Assembly: GCF_907164915.1 (NCBI RefSeq)
Contig: NC_061862.1
Location: forward strand, 119,501,877 to 119,565,876
Length of the DNA: 64,000 nt
From: Impatiens glandulifera
Taxonomy: Eukaryota; Streptophyta; Magnoliopsida; Ericales; Balsaminaceae
Direction of reading: 5' to 3'
Numbering within the stretch: the stretch's first letter is position 1; each line of letters starts with the position of its first letter. This document shows positions 1-11,881 of the stretch, piece by piece. A program made the position numbers and the translations under genes. The notes under the pieces were generated by a model. The model worked only from the letters and a program-made list of their open reading frames with translations. It was not told the DNA's origin and ran no database searches.

Positions 1-233
1 TACCTGCACAAAACAAATAGACAACTTAACTTTATTCTAAATGAATATCTAACTTTATTCACAACTAGACGTCATCAAAATTCCGTAATGTTCACAACTA
101 AACATCATCAAAATTTCGTTCTAGAAAATATCAACCTTTTATTGTTCAATGTTTCATAGCTTTTGGCTCTTAAGTTAATTATTTCTCACTTAAATAACTC
201 TTTTCTTTATTTTGATTTTACTTTTTCCCAACA
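1..233 (-). mobile_element. Family D LTR, 5' end of the element strand (truncated by window)
   Basis: This is the unit 1 counterpart of the solo LTR at 15972-17582. Its right end reads cccaaca at 233, followed by agttc (234-238), the target-site copy seen complete in unit 2. The rest of the LTR lies left of the window. Element orientation is minus. Confidence 0.85.
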
Positions 234-995
234 AGTTCTTTCGCCAGTTTATTTGAATCGTGACTTGCTTCATTGTTGGTTATTGTATCCTTGACAAAGA
301 TTATAAAAAGAAGTTTATCTTTACTAAGTTTCAACTCTTTGAATAACTTATCTAGATTGTTGTTGACGTATCCTAGACCGAACATACAGTTAGGAGGTCT
401 CTGATGACTCGTCATCTGGCTCACAACATCTCCAGATTTTGTCCATGCAATAATCACATATTTAGATCTTTCTTTTTCTTCAGTAAAAAGTTGAATTGTT
501 TCCTTGATCATTTCATTCTTAGAGGATAGTTCAACTATTCCTCCAATATTATTTAGGTAAATTGGTACAAGATTAGACAGATTCCTGTACTCAATGACAT
601 GGTCATTGAGTGTTGTAATTAGATCTTCTCGACTGAGCTCCTTAGAGGCAAAGTCGAATACCTCTTTCTCATTTTCCATAAGACATCGCATTATTTCATC
701 GTCACTTTCTGAATCTCTTTGAGTCCACTTACTTCCACCATCATTAGCTAGTAAGGCCTTTTGGATCTCCTTATTTGACTAATGATCCTCTCTTGGTTTC
801 TAATCAGTTGGCTTTATATCACCTCTTCTTGGCTTCCGGCACTCCGACATGTAGTGACCTACAACATCATAGTTAAAACAACAAACACTAGCTTTATTAC
901 CGATTGAGTAGTTATTGTTGTAAGAATTGTTGGGTTGACTCTTCTTCATGAATTTTCCGAACTTCTTGGTAAGCATAGTCAATGTAGAATTAACT
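234..995 (-). pseudogene. gag fragment of copia element E (unit 1)
   Basis: Minus-strand fragments at 218-691 and 800-982 align with the C-terminal half of the A1 gag at 47080-48711. Shared elements are a KKF..FMKKSQP stretch, a CCHC-like knuckle, CLMENE, an ERSKY-type block and FVK near the end. Gag is the nucleocapsid protein that packages element RNA. The knuckle is damaged because the second Cys is Tyr (CFNYDVVGHYMSEC), and stops split the frame. The 3' side is cut by the family D LTR at 233 and the 5' side by remnant G at 996, so this is a dead fragment. Unit 2 carries the same fragment at 17583-18344. Confidence 0.85.
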
Positions 996-1870
996 TGATT
1001 AATTTATTTATTAATAGTTAATTAATACTTAATAATTTTATTACCTATTTTCTAAAAATTCATAATGATAAAGGGAATACGTGCATTATAAAAGAGAAAA
1101 TCAAATGATTATTCCTTTTAAAAGGAAATAATCATATTTATTCATAATCTAAAGTAATAAATCTAATTAAAACTAAAAAGACAAACCTTTTCTTAATGAG
1201 GTGAGTTTAAGTTTAAAAGCGATAGACTTAGTCTTATACCAAAAATGATTTTATTTAACTAAACTAAACTAATCTAATTAATCTAATTAACAAATTCAAC
1301 AAAATAAATTGAATGAATTTTTTAATATGAAAAATAAAAGAAAACATTTTTTTATGTAAAAACTTTATTATTCTTGTTTTATCCTATGTTTAAGATGATA
1401 TAATTAATTAAAACGCCTTAACATAATAACTCATTTAATCAAAACTCAATTAAACAAACTATTTAAACAAAAATGTCCAAAATTATTAAACATAAAAATC
1501 ATGTTCCTCTTTATAATATATTTTATTATTTAAGGTGATATTAAATGATAAAACACCTTAATTATATTAAGTATAAGAAAACTATTGTGTTTCTATAAAT
1601 TAGATTAATTATCCTCATAACATTATTGAAATCCGAAATTAACTATTCTTGAAATTTCATATATTTTAAAAATAGATGTTTATAAACTTTAAAAAATGGA
1701 GGGTAAAAATGATTGTCTATAAAATGCCCTTTTGGAAAAAATTGTATAAATCATATTGTTTAGAAAAAATACATGTCCAAGCTTAAACATAGGCATTCTG
1801 TTTTGAAAAATTCCCAATTTTATATTTTTTTGATGCATGAAATTAAAAAATAACAAATCTGACGTGTTTC

Positions 1871-1994
1871 TCGACTTTGTTGGAATACAACTCATGTTTT
1901 ATTGATCGTCTAGATAGAGCCTGGTTGACGATTCGACTTTGTTGGAATACAACTCATGTTTTATTGATCGTGTAGATAGAGTCTGGTTGTTTCG
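1871..1994. repeat. 62-bp tandem duplication in G
   Basis: Two near-identical copies begin tcgactttgttggaatac at 1871 and 1933. The same pair lies at 19200-19320 in unit 2, so it predates the large duplication. Confidence 0.85.
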
Positions 1995-2881
1995 ACTGTA
2001 TTTCTATGCACCTCACATAACCTTTCCATTGTACTTGAGTGCACCCCTTCTTTCCTCTTTCTTTGCAACCTCATCACTAAAATGAAAGTGCAAACTAATT
2101 TCTTCGTCACCGAGCGAAGAGCACCCTTGGTACTTCAGTAGGGAAAGTTGTTTGAAAATATTCATTTGGTAGGGCGACGATCTAGACTTAGTTTGCTGAT
2201 TGCATTTACTTGATACATCACTCTTGATCTCAATGTGCTGATTCTATGCATTTGGAATATACAGTGTTCATGGTATGTCGATTAGATGGATCAACACCTA
2301 GTTATTTAGACTATATTACTACTGTGATCGATTTTTTTAAAAAAAAATTTGATTGACTTGTTTGATAATTTTGGGACACTCTTTAAAAAAATTTATTTTT
2401 TTGAAAACGTGAAGGGAATTAATTTTAATGTTTGAAAAATTGAAGTTTTAAAAATAAGGCTTTGTACACAACACCATATCTTCACTTTCAAAATGTCGAA
2501 TCTAGGAGAGATTGAGAGTTTTTTAATGGGAAGTATGTCATAGGCCTTTTTTTTAACTTTTTTCAATATTAATTAACCTCACGACTAGCGAGTCGCCACC
2601 TAATTTCAAAAATTAGTAAATTAAGAGATGTGAGTTCGGCGTTTGGTTACATGTGGGAAATGGTTTTTTAGACGGTATGTCCCACAACGCCCCTAAGGTC
2701 TCTACTAATTAATTTTGGTCTTTTTTTAAAATCTCTTACGCTTTATATTTTAGAGTTTTTCCATTTTAAACATTTAAAGGGTTTGCATGAGATAAAAAAA
2801 AGATAAAGAAAATAAAGAAAGACCAAAGAAAACTAAAGCAAATAAAACTGTACAAAGAAAACAAATTGTTTTTTTTTAATT

Positions 2882-3140
2882 AGGGTAATTCAAATTCAAA
2901 TGGCCCTTAATGTTTTATAAAAGTTTATTAATATATAATTCAACATCTTAGATCTAATTATTCAAATAATAATAATAATATAATAATAATAATAAAACTG
3001 TTCAAAGTAAACAGTTTTTTTAATTATTTTTTTTATACTTAGGGTTCTTCAAATTCAAATGGCCCTTAAAGTTTTATAAAAGTTTATTAATATATAATTC
3101 AACATCTTAGATCTAATTATTCAAATAATAATAATAATAA
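2882..3140. repeat. ~160-bp direct repeat with TAA microsatellites in G
   Basis: The block containing caaattcaaatggcccttaa starts near 2891 and again near 3050. Each copy ends in a TAA/AAT run followed by an aaactgt(a/t)caaa motif. Unit 2 has the same pair near 20225 and 20385. Confidence 0.8.
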
Positions 3141-3563
3141 AACTGTACAAAAAAAACAGTGTTTTTTAACCTCTTATTTACATTAAACTTTATGTTTTTT
3201 TAGTTATATTTTATTTTATTTACATGTTAAATATGTTATTAATGTTTACATAAATCATACATAAAGTTAAAGACCTAATTAGCTAATAATCATACATACA
3301 ATCATATTATATAATAGAAAACAAAACCAATCTTATTATATGAAGACCAAAACTAAAGGTGAAGTTAAGAAGCTTACAAAGATGGTTGCTTTATTTACTC
3401 AAGTGGATGAACTCTTTTATTTAAAAGGGGCAGCCTAAGGGCACCTGAATATTAAAATGTGGGGTCTTGAAAAGAAGAAGAAGGTCACGTGAAATGTGAA
3501 AAGAGAGAGAGACGAAGGTGAAGGTGAAGGTCGAAGGTTCCTTTGCTAGGGTGTTAAAAGGGA

Positions 3564-3571
3564 TATTTATA
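3564..3571 (-). promoter_or_regulatory. Candidate TATA box in G LTR-like region
   Basis: The minus strand reads gcctataaatatccc, followed by a CT-rich stretch as in a transcribed LTR leader, and is preceded by an ACCCTAGGG telo-box-like element. The unit 2 counterpart is 20897-20904. No coding sequence follows directly, so it probably belongs to the LTR of G. Confidence 0.45.
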
Positions 3572-4914
3572 GGCAAAGCTACGAAACCCTAGGGCACAAA
3601 GTCCCATTTAACACACTTGACCGTTAGAAAGAAAAATATTTCAAACATTTACAAATGTTTAAAATAATGGATCAATCTCCAATTGACATGTCACTAAATA
3701 TCAAGTTTTGATCCAATGAGATTTAAGCTTTATTTAATAATGATATAATACTTGGTCATTTTAATTTTTAATTAAAAAATTGACCAAGCCTTCATGCTTC
3801 AAGACACGGCTGAATTATTCTTCCTTTGCAACTTCTTCCTTTATTTTAGCAATCTCTTTTTTCTTTCTTTGACAAAGAGTTCTTCTGACGATTGTCTAGA
3901 CACCGTTATTTTTTATTTTTGCACGTTATCCCATTTACACACCCCTTCATCCTACAAAAAAAATATTTTGTTAAAAACACAAATAAACAATTTTATTTTT
4001 TTAATTATTCCTATTTTCAATTATTCCTATTTCTAAAGAACAATTCTAATTAAATAAATAAAATGCTAACTAACTTATTCAAGAAATCAAATCGCTAAAT
4101 CTAATCTAACTAATTTAACAAACTAATGTAACAACTTATCTAATTAAAAGAAAAGAAAATATACCTAACGAAATTTTATAAAAACGTTAATATATATTTT
4201 GTAAATTTTTTATTTATTTTTATATTTTTATAAATACCCAAGGTAATTAATTAAATAAAACCTTGAATATTCTAAGTATAATAACTTCCCTAAGTGTTGT
4301 AACATAGACAAATTACTACCTTAACTTTATTAAAAATCCAAAATCAATTATTTAATAAAACTCAATTGTTCTAAAAATAATCGTCTTTAAAACAAATCGT
4401 GCAATGAGCCCGTGAATGAATTCAAGACATTCGTATAGGCTCGGATTTATTAAAAGCATAAACTATAAAATTGGAGGATGAAAAATGAGTATCTACAACT
4501 ACACACCTCTCCTAGCCTTTGGATTGTACGTGAGTACACATCTTGACTTAGATTATTGATTGTGTTTATTAAGTTTGGAATATATATTGTTCATGTTCTA
4601 TCGATCGCATGTATCGACGCCTAGTTAGTTCGATTATATTGCTATACACCTTGTCTAACATTTGGATTGTACGTGAGAACACATCTTGACTTAGTTTTGA
4701 TAAACCAAATTAACTAAGAAAACAAAAAAAAATTAATTAAGAGAAAACGTGTAAATTGATTAAAATGAACTTAGGTGAATACAATCTAATTTAATCAATT
4801 CAACATGATTTTAATGACGTGTTCACATAATGTTTTAAGGATGCATTTGTGAATAAAACTAAGTTGTGTACTTGTCTTTAGCAGGAACAACTCATAAGAC
4901 GACTAACGAAAACA

Positions 4915-5150
4915 TAACTAAAGCAGCTAGTAGACATTTAGGCTTAAACAGACGCTTTGGTCTAAAGAAGCGCTAGTAGACGTCTAGGCTTCAACTGATA
5001 CTCTAGTCTACGAAGCGCTAGCAGACGTCTAGGCATTAGTATCAGACAGAAGCGCTAGCAGACGTCTAGGCTTCAGCAGTAGACCAAAGCGCTAGTAGAC
5101 GTCTAGTCTTCAGCAGCAAACAAAAGTGCTAGTAGACGTCTAGGCTTCAC
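4915..5150. repeat. Palindrome-rich minisatellite (TAGACGTCTA) in G
   Basis: There are five to six imperfect units of roughly 45-50 bp, each containing gctagtagacgtctaggctt. The core TAGACGTCTA is a perfect 10-bp palindrome. Unit 2 has the same array at about 22250-22475. Confidence 0.85.
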
Positions 5151-5700
5151 TTTCGATTGAAGTTTAAGTAATTTGGAATTTAACCAATCACGTTTGATTG
5201 AAGTTTTAAGGAATTTTTAATTAAACCAATCGCGTTCAATTGAAGTTTATGAGATTTGAGGTTTAATCAATCGTGTTTAATTGAAATTGAAAAAATTCTT
5301 AATTAAACTAATCACATTCGATTAATGTTTATGAGATTTGAAATTTAACCAATTACATTCGAATGAAGTTTAAGGAATTTGGAATTAAATTAATCGCGTT
5401 TGTTTGAAGTTTAAGTAATTTTTAATTAAACCAACCACGTTTGATTGACGCTTATTAAATCCATCACATTCGATCGAAGTTCAATCATGTTCCATTAAAT
5501 CTCTTTAAACCAATCACATTCAGTCATAATTCATTTAAGTTTGAGTTAAGTCAATCACATTCGATTAAAGCTTATCAACTCGATCACCTTCGATTAGAGT
5601 TCAATCACGTTCAATTGAAACTCATTAAATTAATCATGTTCGATTGGAGTTAAATTAAACAATCTCGTTCGATTGGAGTTTAATTGAATTTGAAATTTAT
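5150..5700. repeat. Degenerate minisatellite (AACCAATCACGTTYGATTGAAG) in G
   Basis: A series of diverged units carries the motif aaccaatcacgttcgattg followed by an AT-rich tail, with spacing of about 60 bp early and shorter later. Unit 2 has the array at about 22470-23020. No coding potential is seen. Confidence 0.75.
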
Positions 5701-6699
5701 TTCGTTATTTCTAGAAACATTTTCATAAATCAGTTCTGTACATCCTCCTTTGGAATGTGTATCGAGGAGACCATGTACAACTGTATTTCTTTGAGATCGA
5801 TGTCATCACTTGGGGAACTTGTCTTTCGCGATAAGTTTTTCCCTAAGTTCATCAAGGTATTTCCTTACTCGTACTTTGTTAGAGGTTTAGATTATGCCTA
5901 ATATTTCAACCATGCACCAAGAGGTGTGTAGTCTTGTGTCTCAAACCAAGAGGTCATGCGCTTTAGATTCTAAGGCCTTTGGGATCTTTTATATACGTAT
6001 TGTATATTTGATAGAATCGATACATTTTTTTGATTGAAAAATCATACGCGAGGCTAGATGAACAACAAATGGTAATTTCAACATTTCAACACTTGTGAGT
6101 GTTTTCTTTTGCCTCTTTTGTTGATAATTAGAGTGTATCTTATAGATTAAAATATTTTGTGCTTGTTCAGAAATTTAGACAAGAGAATAAATGAATAAAA
6201 ACATTGTATTTCAAATCTCAACCAATATAGTCTTGCTTGATTGATTTTTCTTTGAGGTCTTAGACTCTTACGCTTGACCTCTGTCCAAGATGATACATCG
6301 CCTCTATTCACAACATGGTTCTAGTTTGGGAATTTATCTTTTACGAACTTCCACTTAAACTTTAGAAGTTTAAGATTTTGTCTGAGCTTAAATTAGATAC
6401 ATTTGCGAAGCACCTTGATCGGATGCCACTAGTTATATCGGCTCGTCAAGGACATCCGTTGGGGAGAAACGTCTTTTACCGCATCCCAACTTATTTTATG
6501 CTCTCTCATCATTTTTCTTGGCACTAAAAATGTTAGAAGGTTTAACTCATTTTTTATCTTCCAAAAATGCCCTAGTATCGATATAGAGATTTGATTATTT
6601 TGGATATATTTTTAATCCCATGTTTCTTTTGACTTAAACACTATGAGGATATATTTTGTCTCAGCTCAAGAGTTGGGTTGCTGAATATTTTATTATGAT

Positions 6700-7450
6700 T
6701 GGGATCAAGCTCGTGACAAGCTACCTACGTATTTTTATAAAAGTAGAATATAGGTCTAAACGTAGTTCCAAAACTGTATCACGCATAGATTGTGATTTCG
6801 CATTTCGTGGAGGATGATTTCTTAAGTTTCTATTGGGATTTCAATTAATTAAGTTGGGGAAATTTTAAGTGTATGCTGAAATGACAATTGACTTAAGCTG
6901 TCAAAATTTCATAAGTTTCTACTAGAATGACCATTCACTTAAGACTTGGAAAATTTCTTAAGTATCTACTATAGTGGAAATTGAGTGTATACATAGAGGT
7001 TTGGTTATTTTGGGTTTATTGGGACCCAGTTCATGACAACCTACGTATTCTCATAAAAGGAGAAATCAGATCCGAAAGTAGTTCTAAAATTGTATCACGG
7101 ATATATTGTCATTCTACATTTTGTTGAAGGTTAGAAAATGAGTTTATTAGAGAATTGACAAATGATTTGTCCCTCGTGTGAACCGCTGAAGATAGTGTTT
7201 ATTACTCAGGTTTTCTAAAGAATTATTTTGTTTTATTTTAGATGGACCAAACCCATGATAGGATACTTATGCACTCTCATAACAAGGAGATATCCGGTCT
7301 AAACATAGTTCGTAATTTGTGAGTTATGAAGTTTAGTTGAAAGTGAATTGAATGGGTAATATAATTTAAGATTAGAATTTTAGTGGGACCACAACCATTA
7401 CAAGCTACCTATGTACTCTCATAACAAGGAGATATTAGGTCTCAATGTAG
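6700..7450. repeat. Repeated ACCTACGTAT blocks of Tat/Ogre UTR type
   Basis: Four imperfect copies near 6700, 7010, 7240 and 7380 share gacaa(g)ctacctacgta, then a (t)ctcataa(c)aagg.ga stretch and a g.tctaaacgtagttc stretch. Motifs of this kind are familiar from untranslated parts of plant Tat/Ogre elements. Unit 2 has them at about 24030-24780. Confidence 0.6.
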
Positions 7451-7658
7451 TTTGGTACTTATGAAGTTTAGACTATTTAAGGATTTCGTGAATGTCTTTC
7501 ATGAAGCATGCTTTACACAAAGTATCTCTTGAGCTTTCGACGTTGAAGAGTGTTCATAGTTCTTCTCCCTCTAGAGTTGTATTGGCGTGGAATCACCTGA
7601 AAAATACATTCTTGATAAGGTAGGGTCCTTCCCATAGTATTTGGTATTTCCTTCTTGG

Positions 7659-7856
7659 TTATAATCTCCATGTGTTCTTTTTTAGGACTAGATCACCTTC
7701 TTGAATGTTCATAGGTTTCACCTTCTTGTTTAAAGCTCTGGTAATTCTTCTTTGATATGTTTGTGTATGACATAATGTGTTTAAATTCTTATCTTCCATA
7801 AGAATTAATTGATTGTACCGTGACTTACATCAATCTTTTTCCACTACTTGTGTCAT
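7659..7856 (-). pseudogene. gypsy integrase C-terminal fragment (unit 1)
   Basis: About 65 codons on the minus strand resemble the end of the gypsy integrase core and its tail: an SRYNQL..ME segment, an HTQ.YQRRI.RA.NKKVKP segment and a final GDLVLK motif. Integrase inserts element cDNA into host DNA. Unit 1 has an in-frame TGA where unit 2 (24981-25178) reads Leu. No catalytic DDE residues remain, because only the C-terminal scrap is present. It lies downstream of the gag scraps with almost all of pol deleted in between. Confidence 0.65.
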
Positions 7857-8334
7857 GGGTAGATTTCTTAAAATATGGACTTCGACTTTGATATGTTACA
7901 CTTTATGCATTTTGTCCGTCTGAGGGCGATAATGCGTCCTTGTTCATTGTTACAAATGCATCGTCCGTCTGAGAGCGATACCTAGCATAATTACCAAAAT
8001 CCAAGAAAAAATTATTTGTATATGTTTAAAAATTTAGTTAGATATTCTCATTCTAAATCATTTAAACTTTTCTTCTATTAAAATAAAAATTAAGGATCTT
8101 CTTTAGTGTTAAGATTTATTTTCATTGTTTCCTCTATAGTGGATAAATCATCCTCCTACTTTTTCTAAGTAATGTTTCACGCTGAAAGTTAATTGAAACT
8201 CGTACGTTTCATTTGAGATTGTAAAATCAGAAACTATTACTTCATTGTGAAATGAATTGTTCAGAAATATTAGAAAAAACATTTTTCTCGAGAATTAAAT
8301 CAACTGAAAAATAGAATGATTGTTTAAATCGTTA

Positions 8335-8520
8335 TCAGTTAGTTTTAGCCTTAGATACTAGGATGATCTCAATGTCGATTAGATCTTTAATCTTGTGTTT
8401 GAGAGTGGAAAAAAAATCAGTGGAGTATTCTCTAGCCTTGTGATATTCGCACCACTCATTTGGGAACTTTCCCATTAATTCTCTCTCGGGTTCCGTTGTT
8501 AAAATTTGGATCAACATCTT
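8335..8520 (-). pseudogene. gypsy gag knuckle-like fragment (unit 1)
   Basis: This is a 60-codon minus-strand fragment with WCEYHKA followed by a TLKHKIKDLID stretch. In Tat/Ogre gags the corresponding region reads roughly C.YH...GH....C..LK.KIQDLI. The His/Cys part is eroded here (REYSTDFF instead of a GH..E.C pattern), so nucleic-acid binding is unlikely. The frame ends at 8335. The counterpart is 25656-25865. Confidence 0.6.
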
Positions 8521-8685
8521 TAGTAGTAAGTCCCTTAAGACCTCCTACAATGGCATCCCCAAGTCCTTAAATTTTCTAGGAAGTGAAAAAGTAGTGGAAC
8601 TCCTTGCTTCTAATGATTGTTGACTTTGTTTAGGCTAAATGGGTTGTCTTGATGAGCATCTCGTCCTTGGGTTTAACATGCTCGC

Positions 8686-8919
8686 CTAATTACTATTTTG
8701 AATAGACATTTCTACAGCTTTCCAACCGTCCATGAACGCAATGCATTCCTTTTCTCTTTCTTGTCGCAAATTCTTCATTATAGGGGGTTCAATTGTTATA
8801 TATGATTCGATTTTAATTCTGAGATCTTCAAATTGTTTACCTAGTTGTATAAGCGTGTCCCGAAGATCATCTAGCCTTAGATGAACTAACTCATTGGACC
8901 TTTTATGTTGGTTAGTCAT
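8686..8919 (-). pseudogene. gypsy gag-like N-terminal fragment (unit 1)
   Basis: The fragment opens with MTNQHK, about 78 codons, followed by a helical charged stretch (LDDLRDTLIQLGKQFEDLR) and a stop at 8686. The start at 8919 is chosen because upstream codons look like leader sequence. N-terminal pieces of this type precede the gag body in Tat-type elements. It lies just upstream of the knuckle-like piece in the same direction. The assignment rests on position and composition more than on firm motifs. Confidence 0.45.
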
Positions 8920-9170
8920 TTCAAACGATGATGAATATGAATATGATGCGTTCAAGAGAACAAAAGTGAGTTTGGATCTGGTATAAATAAAAACAAGAAA
9001 TGTGTCACTTATATACACATAAATCCTAGTACGCAATAGACGCACATCCCTATAACTAGTTATTTGAGGAAAATATGTGAGTATGAAAGGAAATAAAAAA
9101 ATTTTCTTATGTTTTGGATAAAACACAAATAGTTGCAAAAATACACTCCTCATCCTTTTCTTATTAATAA

Positions 9171-9644
9171 TGAACACTATAGACGAGTGCTTCCCTCAGA
9201 CGGCTTCAGAAGCAAAGCATCAGACATTAATAGACGACGTATGTTCGCGCTCTTCTTCAGACCATGTCTGATGAAGATAGACGATGTCTGTTCGTACTCT
9301 TCTTCAGACTACGTCTGATGAAGATAGATAGCGCCTTATCGCGCTCTTCTTCAGACCATGTCTGATGAAGATATACGACGTCTTCTCACGCTCTTCTTTA
9401 GACCACGTCTGATGAAGATAGATGACATCTGCTTGCGCTCTTCTTCATACCACGTCTGATGAAGATAGACGACGTGTGCTCTTCAGACCACATATGATAA
9501 ATATAGACGGCGTCTACTCACGCTCTTCTTTAGACCATGTATGATGAAGATAGACGACGTCTGTATGTGCTTGCTTCAGACATCGTCTGAAGAGATATAC
9601 TTCTTTTATATTTGTACTTGCACAAGGGTAAATTACCTAACTTA
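9171..9644 (-). repeat. Family C LTR fragment with AGAC/GTCT minisatellite (unit 1)
   Basis: About 420 bp of units near 50 bp contain tctgatgaagatagacgac and cttcttcagac, ending with the palindrome cttcagacatcgtctgaag (9579-9597). The stretch then reads acttgcacaagggtaaatta up to the B insertion at 9650. In unit 2 this flank is the left side of the B1 insertion, whose right side (37878-37985) ends at a copia PPT, so I assign it to the C LTR. The join to G at about 9170 is approximate. Confidence 0.6.
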
Positions 9645-9649
9645 GTTTT
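9645..9649. other. Target-site copy (gtttt) of element B, unit 1
   Basis: gtttt precedes the LTR terminus tgatagg. It is the same target as B1 in unit 2 (26940-26944 and 37873-37877), so the insertion predates the duplication. Confidence 0.8.
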
Positions 9650-11577
9650 TGATAGGATTGACTTTATCGATAGAGACGTGGGTCTTGTTATTGATGAAGG
9701 CTTATGGAAAACGGTTTAAAAGAAATCTTGTTAAGGATTTAATTCACTTTCTATTCTACGCAAACTCTTGTAAACACTTGAAACAGAATCAAGGCGGAAT
9801 TGTTTACTTGGGTTTGAAGCTCAAGATGAAGAATGAAAAGATGACAGAAATTAAATAACACATCAGTTTGTTTATGGATGCTCGGAGAAGCTCTCCTACG
9901 TCACCCCTTTTTCCAACCACCGGAAGGATTCACTATATTATGGTTCGAATCAAATACAGTTTGCACACACTTAGCTCATTATTGAATAGAACACACTCTA
10001 ATCAATTTACAAGATGAAGAATATCACTCAGCTAACGGTGTTTTTGATTCTAGCTCTCTCTTGATTCACACACAGTACAATCAGGAAAGTAGCTTCACAA
10101 TATGAATATTCAAAGGCTTTATTTCTCTCTCTTAAATATCAGCAAGCAAGATGATTGAAAGATTGTGGATTGGCAAGACTAATTGTCCGTTGTCCTTGAT
10201 ATTTGATAAATAATGGGCAGAGACTAACAGTCGAATCTTTAGAATGATACGTGGCACTCTTCCATTGTAAAGCCTCCATTGTACATATCAGGTTCTGAGC
10301 ACAAGGATCGTGGCTACACAATAACTCGTAGTGTTCCGAATATTCCATCAGGGATGTACTTGCAAAACAAGTAATATGAGGAAAATTCTCTTACGTGGCA
10401 TTCGTTGGTTGGTTGCATATAACTATCGTACTGATCTTCACTAGAAAGTGGAGCAGAGTAGAGTACAACTATAACACGTGGGTAGGAGGGTGCTAGCTTC
10501 AGGCATACTTCTTAAGCTTAACATTAGACGTATTGCAGTTAGACGACCTCGTCTAATGAAATCAAATATCCCCGTCTAAGAGCAGAATCCATTAGATCGC
10601 CTGGTCTAATGGGATTAGACTTACGTCTAATTACAATCACTTCAGACTAATCTGAAGGAGTTAGACTACATGTCTAACTTTCACTAATTAGACTTCACAT
10701 CTAATCATTCACTAACCATTAGACTGCACATCTAACTCCACTGAGTTAGATTGCACGTCTAATTCCGGTTTTACTTCAGACTAATCTGAAGGAGTTAGAC
10801 TTACGTCTAACTTTCACCAATTAGACTACACGTCTAATTGTTACAAACCATTAGACTGCACGTCTAATTCCTGTTCTACTTCAGACTTGTCTAATAGAGT
10901 TAGACTTACGTCTAACTTTCATAATACATTAGACTGCACGTGTAATTTTTACAAACCATTAGACTGCACGTCTAATTCCGTTTCTACTTCAGATTTGTCT
11001 AAAGGAGTTAGACTTACGTCTTACTTTCACAATATATTAGACTGCACGTATAACTCCGCTGAGTTAGACTGCACGTCAAATTCCATATTCATTAGACTAC
11101 ACGTCTAACTCCGCTGAGTTAGACTGCACGTCTAATTCCGTATACATTAGACTGCACGTCTAACTCCGCTGAGTTAGACTTCACGTCTAATTCTGTATAC
11201 ATTAGACTGCACGCTAAATCCGAGACCTATTAGATTGCACGTCTAATTTCGAGATCTATTAGACCACACGTCTAATTCCGAGATCTATTAGACTACACGT
11301 CTAATTTCGAGATCTATTAGACTGCACGTCTAACTCCACGATTTAGATTGCACGTCTAATTCCGGATTCTATTAGACTGCACGTCTAACTCCATGAGTTA
11401 GACTGCACGTGTAATTTTGTGCATCTAATGCAAAATCGGTCTAATGAGCCTCATTAGAGCTAAGTCTCATGAAATATGATTTCGATACACCTGCATCAAA
11501 GCGCATAAATCATTTCATCATCAAAATCCCAATAGTCAAACTATTTCAACACTTAGTCAAAATTATTTGAACCAACA
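9650..11577 (-). mobile_element. Family B 3' LTR, 1928 bp (unit 1)
   Basis: The ends are tgatagg at 9650 and ccaaca at 11577, which is TGTTGG...CTATCA on the element strand, with the PPT abutting at 11578. The 5' LTR of B1 without its nested insert is 1909 bp, a close match in length. The middle third is a palindrome array. Confidence 0.93.
10526..11440. repeat. Palindrome array TTAGAC-N5-GTCTAA in LTR B
   Basis: Dozens of irregularly spaced copies of ttagactgcacgtctaa and variants appear, with inverted arms TTAGAC/GTCTAA and a 5-nt spacer ending in AC. Perfect or near-perfect CTTCAGAC..GTCTGAAG palindromes are interspersed. The same array lies in the 5' LTR of B1 (36835-37725) and in B3. 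Confidence 0.95.
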
Positions 11578-11591
11578 ATTTCCCCCTTTTT
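11578..11591 (-). other. Polypurine tract of B0
   Basis: atttcccccttttt on the plus strand is AAAAAGGGGGAAAT on the element strand, immediately next to the LTR start. This is the expected primer site for plus-strand DNA synthesis. Confidence 0.9.
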
Positions 11592-11881
11592 GATGATGAA
11601 ATTTAAAACCTGCATATATATACTAAAATACGCATTTATCATATAAATAAGCAAAACCCTGTTCACTTATAGATATAGCAATCAAATATATCAAGATCAG
11701 AAATACCCATATATGAGTGTTCTCAAAAGAAACACACAAAACATTGTTCAAAGTAACCAAAATAAGTTCTCAACAAAAATATCATCAAAGGATCCAAAAA
11801 AAATTCTTAAATGAAAATGATATTCTAATTTTCTTCTTCTCCTTCTTCCTAATCTTTTCACTGGAAAGGATGATCTTCAAC

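Larger units (their letters stand above)
996..9170 (-). mobile_element. Ty3/gypsy Tat/Ogre-like remnant G (unit 1)
   Basis: This is an AT-rich block of about 8 kb inserted in the E gag. The left boundary tgattaattt at 996 follows taact. Three minus-strand coding scraps lie in gypsy order: a gag start (8686-8919), a gag knuckle-like region (8335-8520) and an integrase C-terminus (7659-7856). Protease, reverse transcriptase and RNase H are missing. The remaining sequence is LTR/UTR-like: a GAGTCGCCACC motif near 2590, an AACGCCCCTAA block near 2690, repeated ACCTACGTAT blocks and several minisatellites. These resemble the non-coding parts of plant Tat/Ogre elements, as I recall them. The segments 996-2900 and 3700-4760 resemble each other weakly and may be diverged LTR copies. 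The right limit is approximate. Confidence 0.6.

Noticed and set aside
3794..4036. Phe/Leu-rich open frame on the plus strand that looks like a small membrane protein
   Set aside because: It is a reading of T-rich non-coding sequence in G. The unit 2 copy changes its end, and it has no promoter or conserved motif.
9638..9642. taact as the right target copy of G
   Set aside because: The flanking bases do not end in an LTR terminus and do not resume the E gag. Unit 2 reads taccttag there. The match is probably chance.
10526..11440. CRISPR-like array of short repeats with spacers
   Set aside because: The repeats are short inverted repeats with irregular spacing, lie inside a plant LTR, vary unit by unit and have no cas genes nearby.
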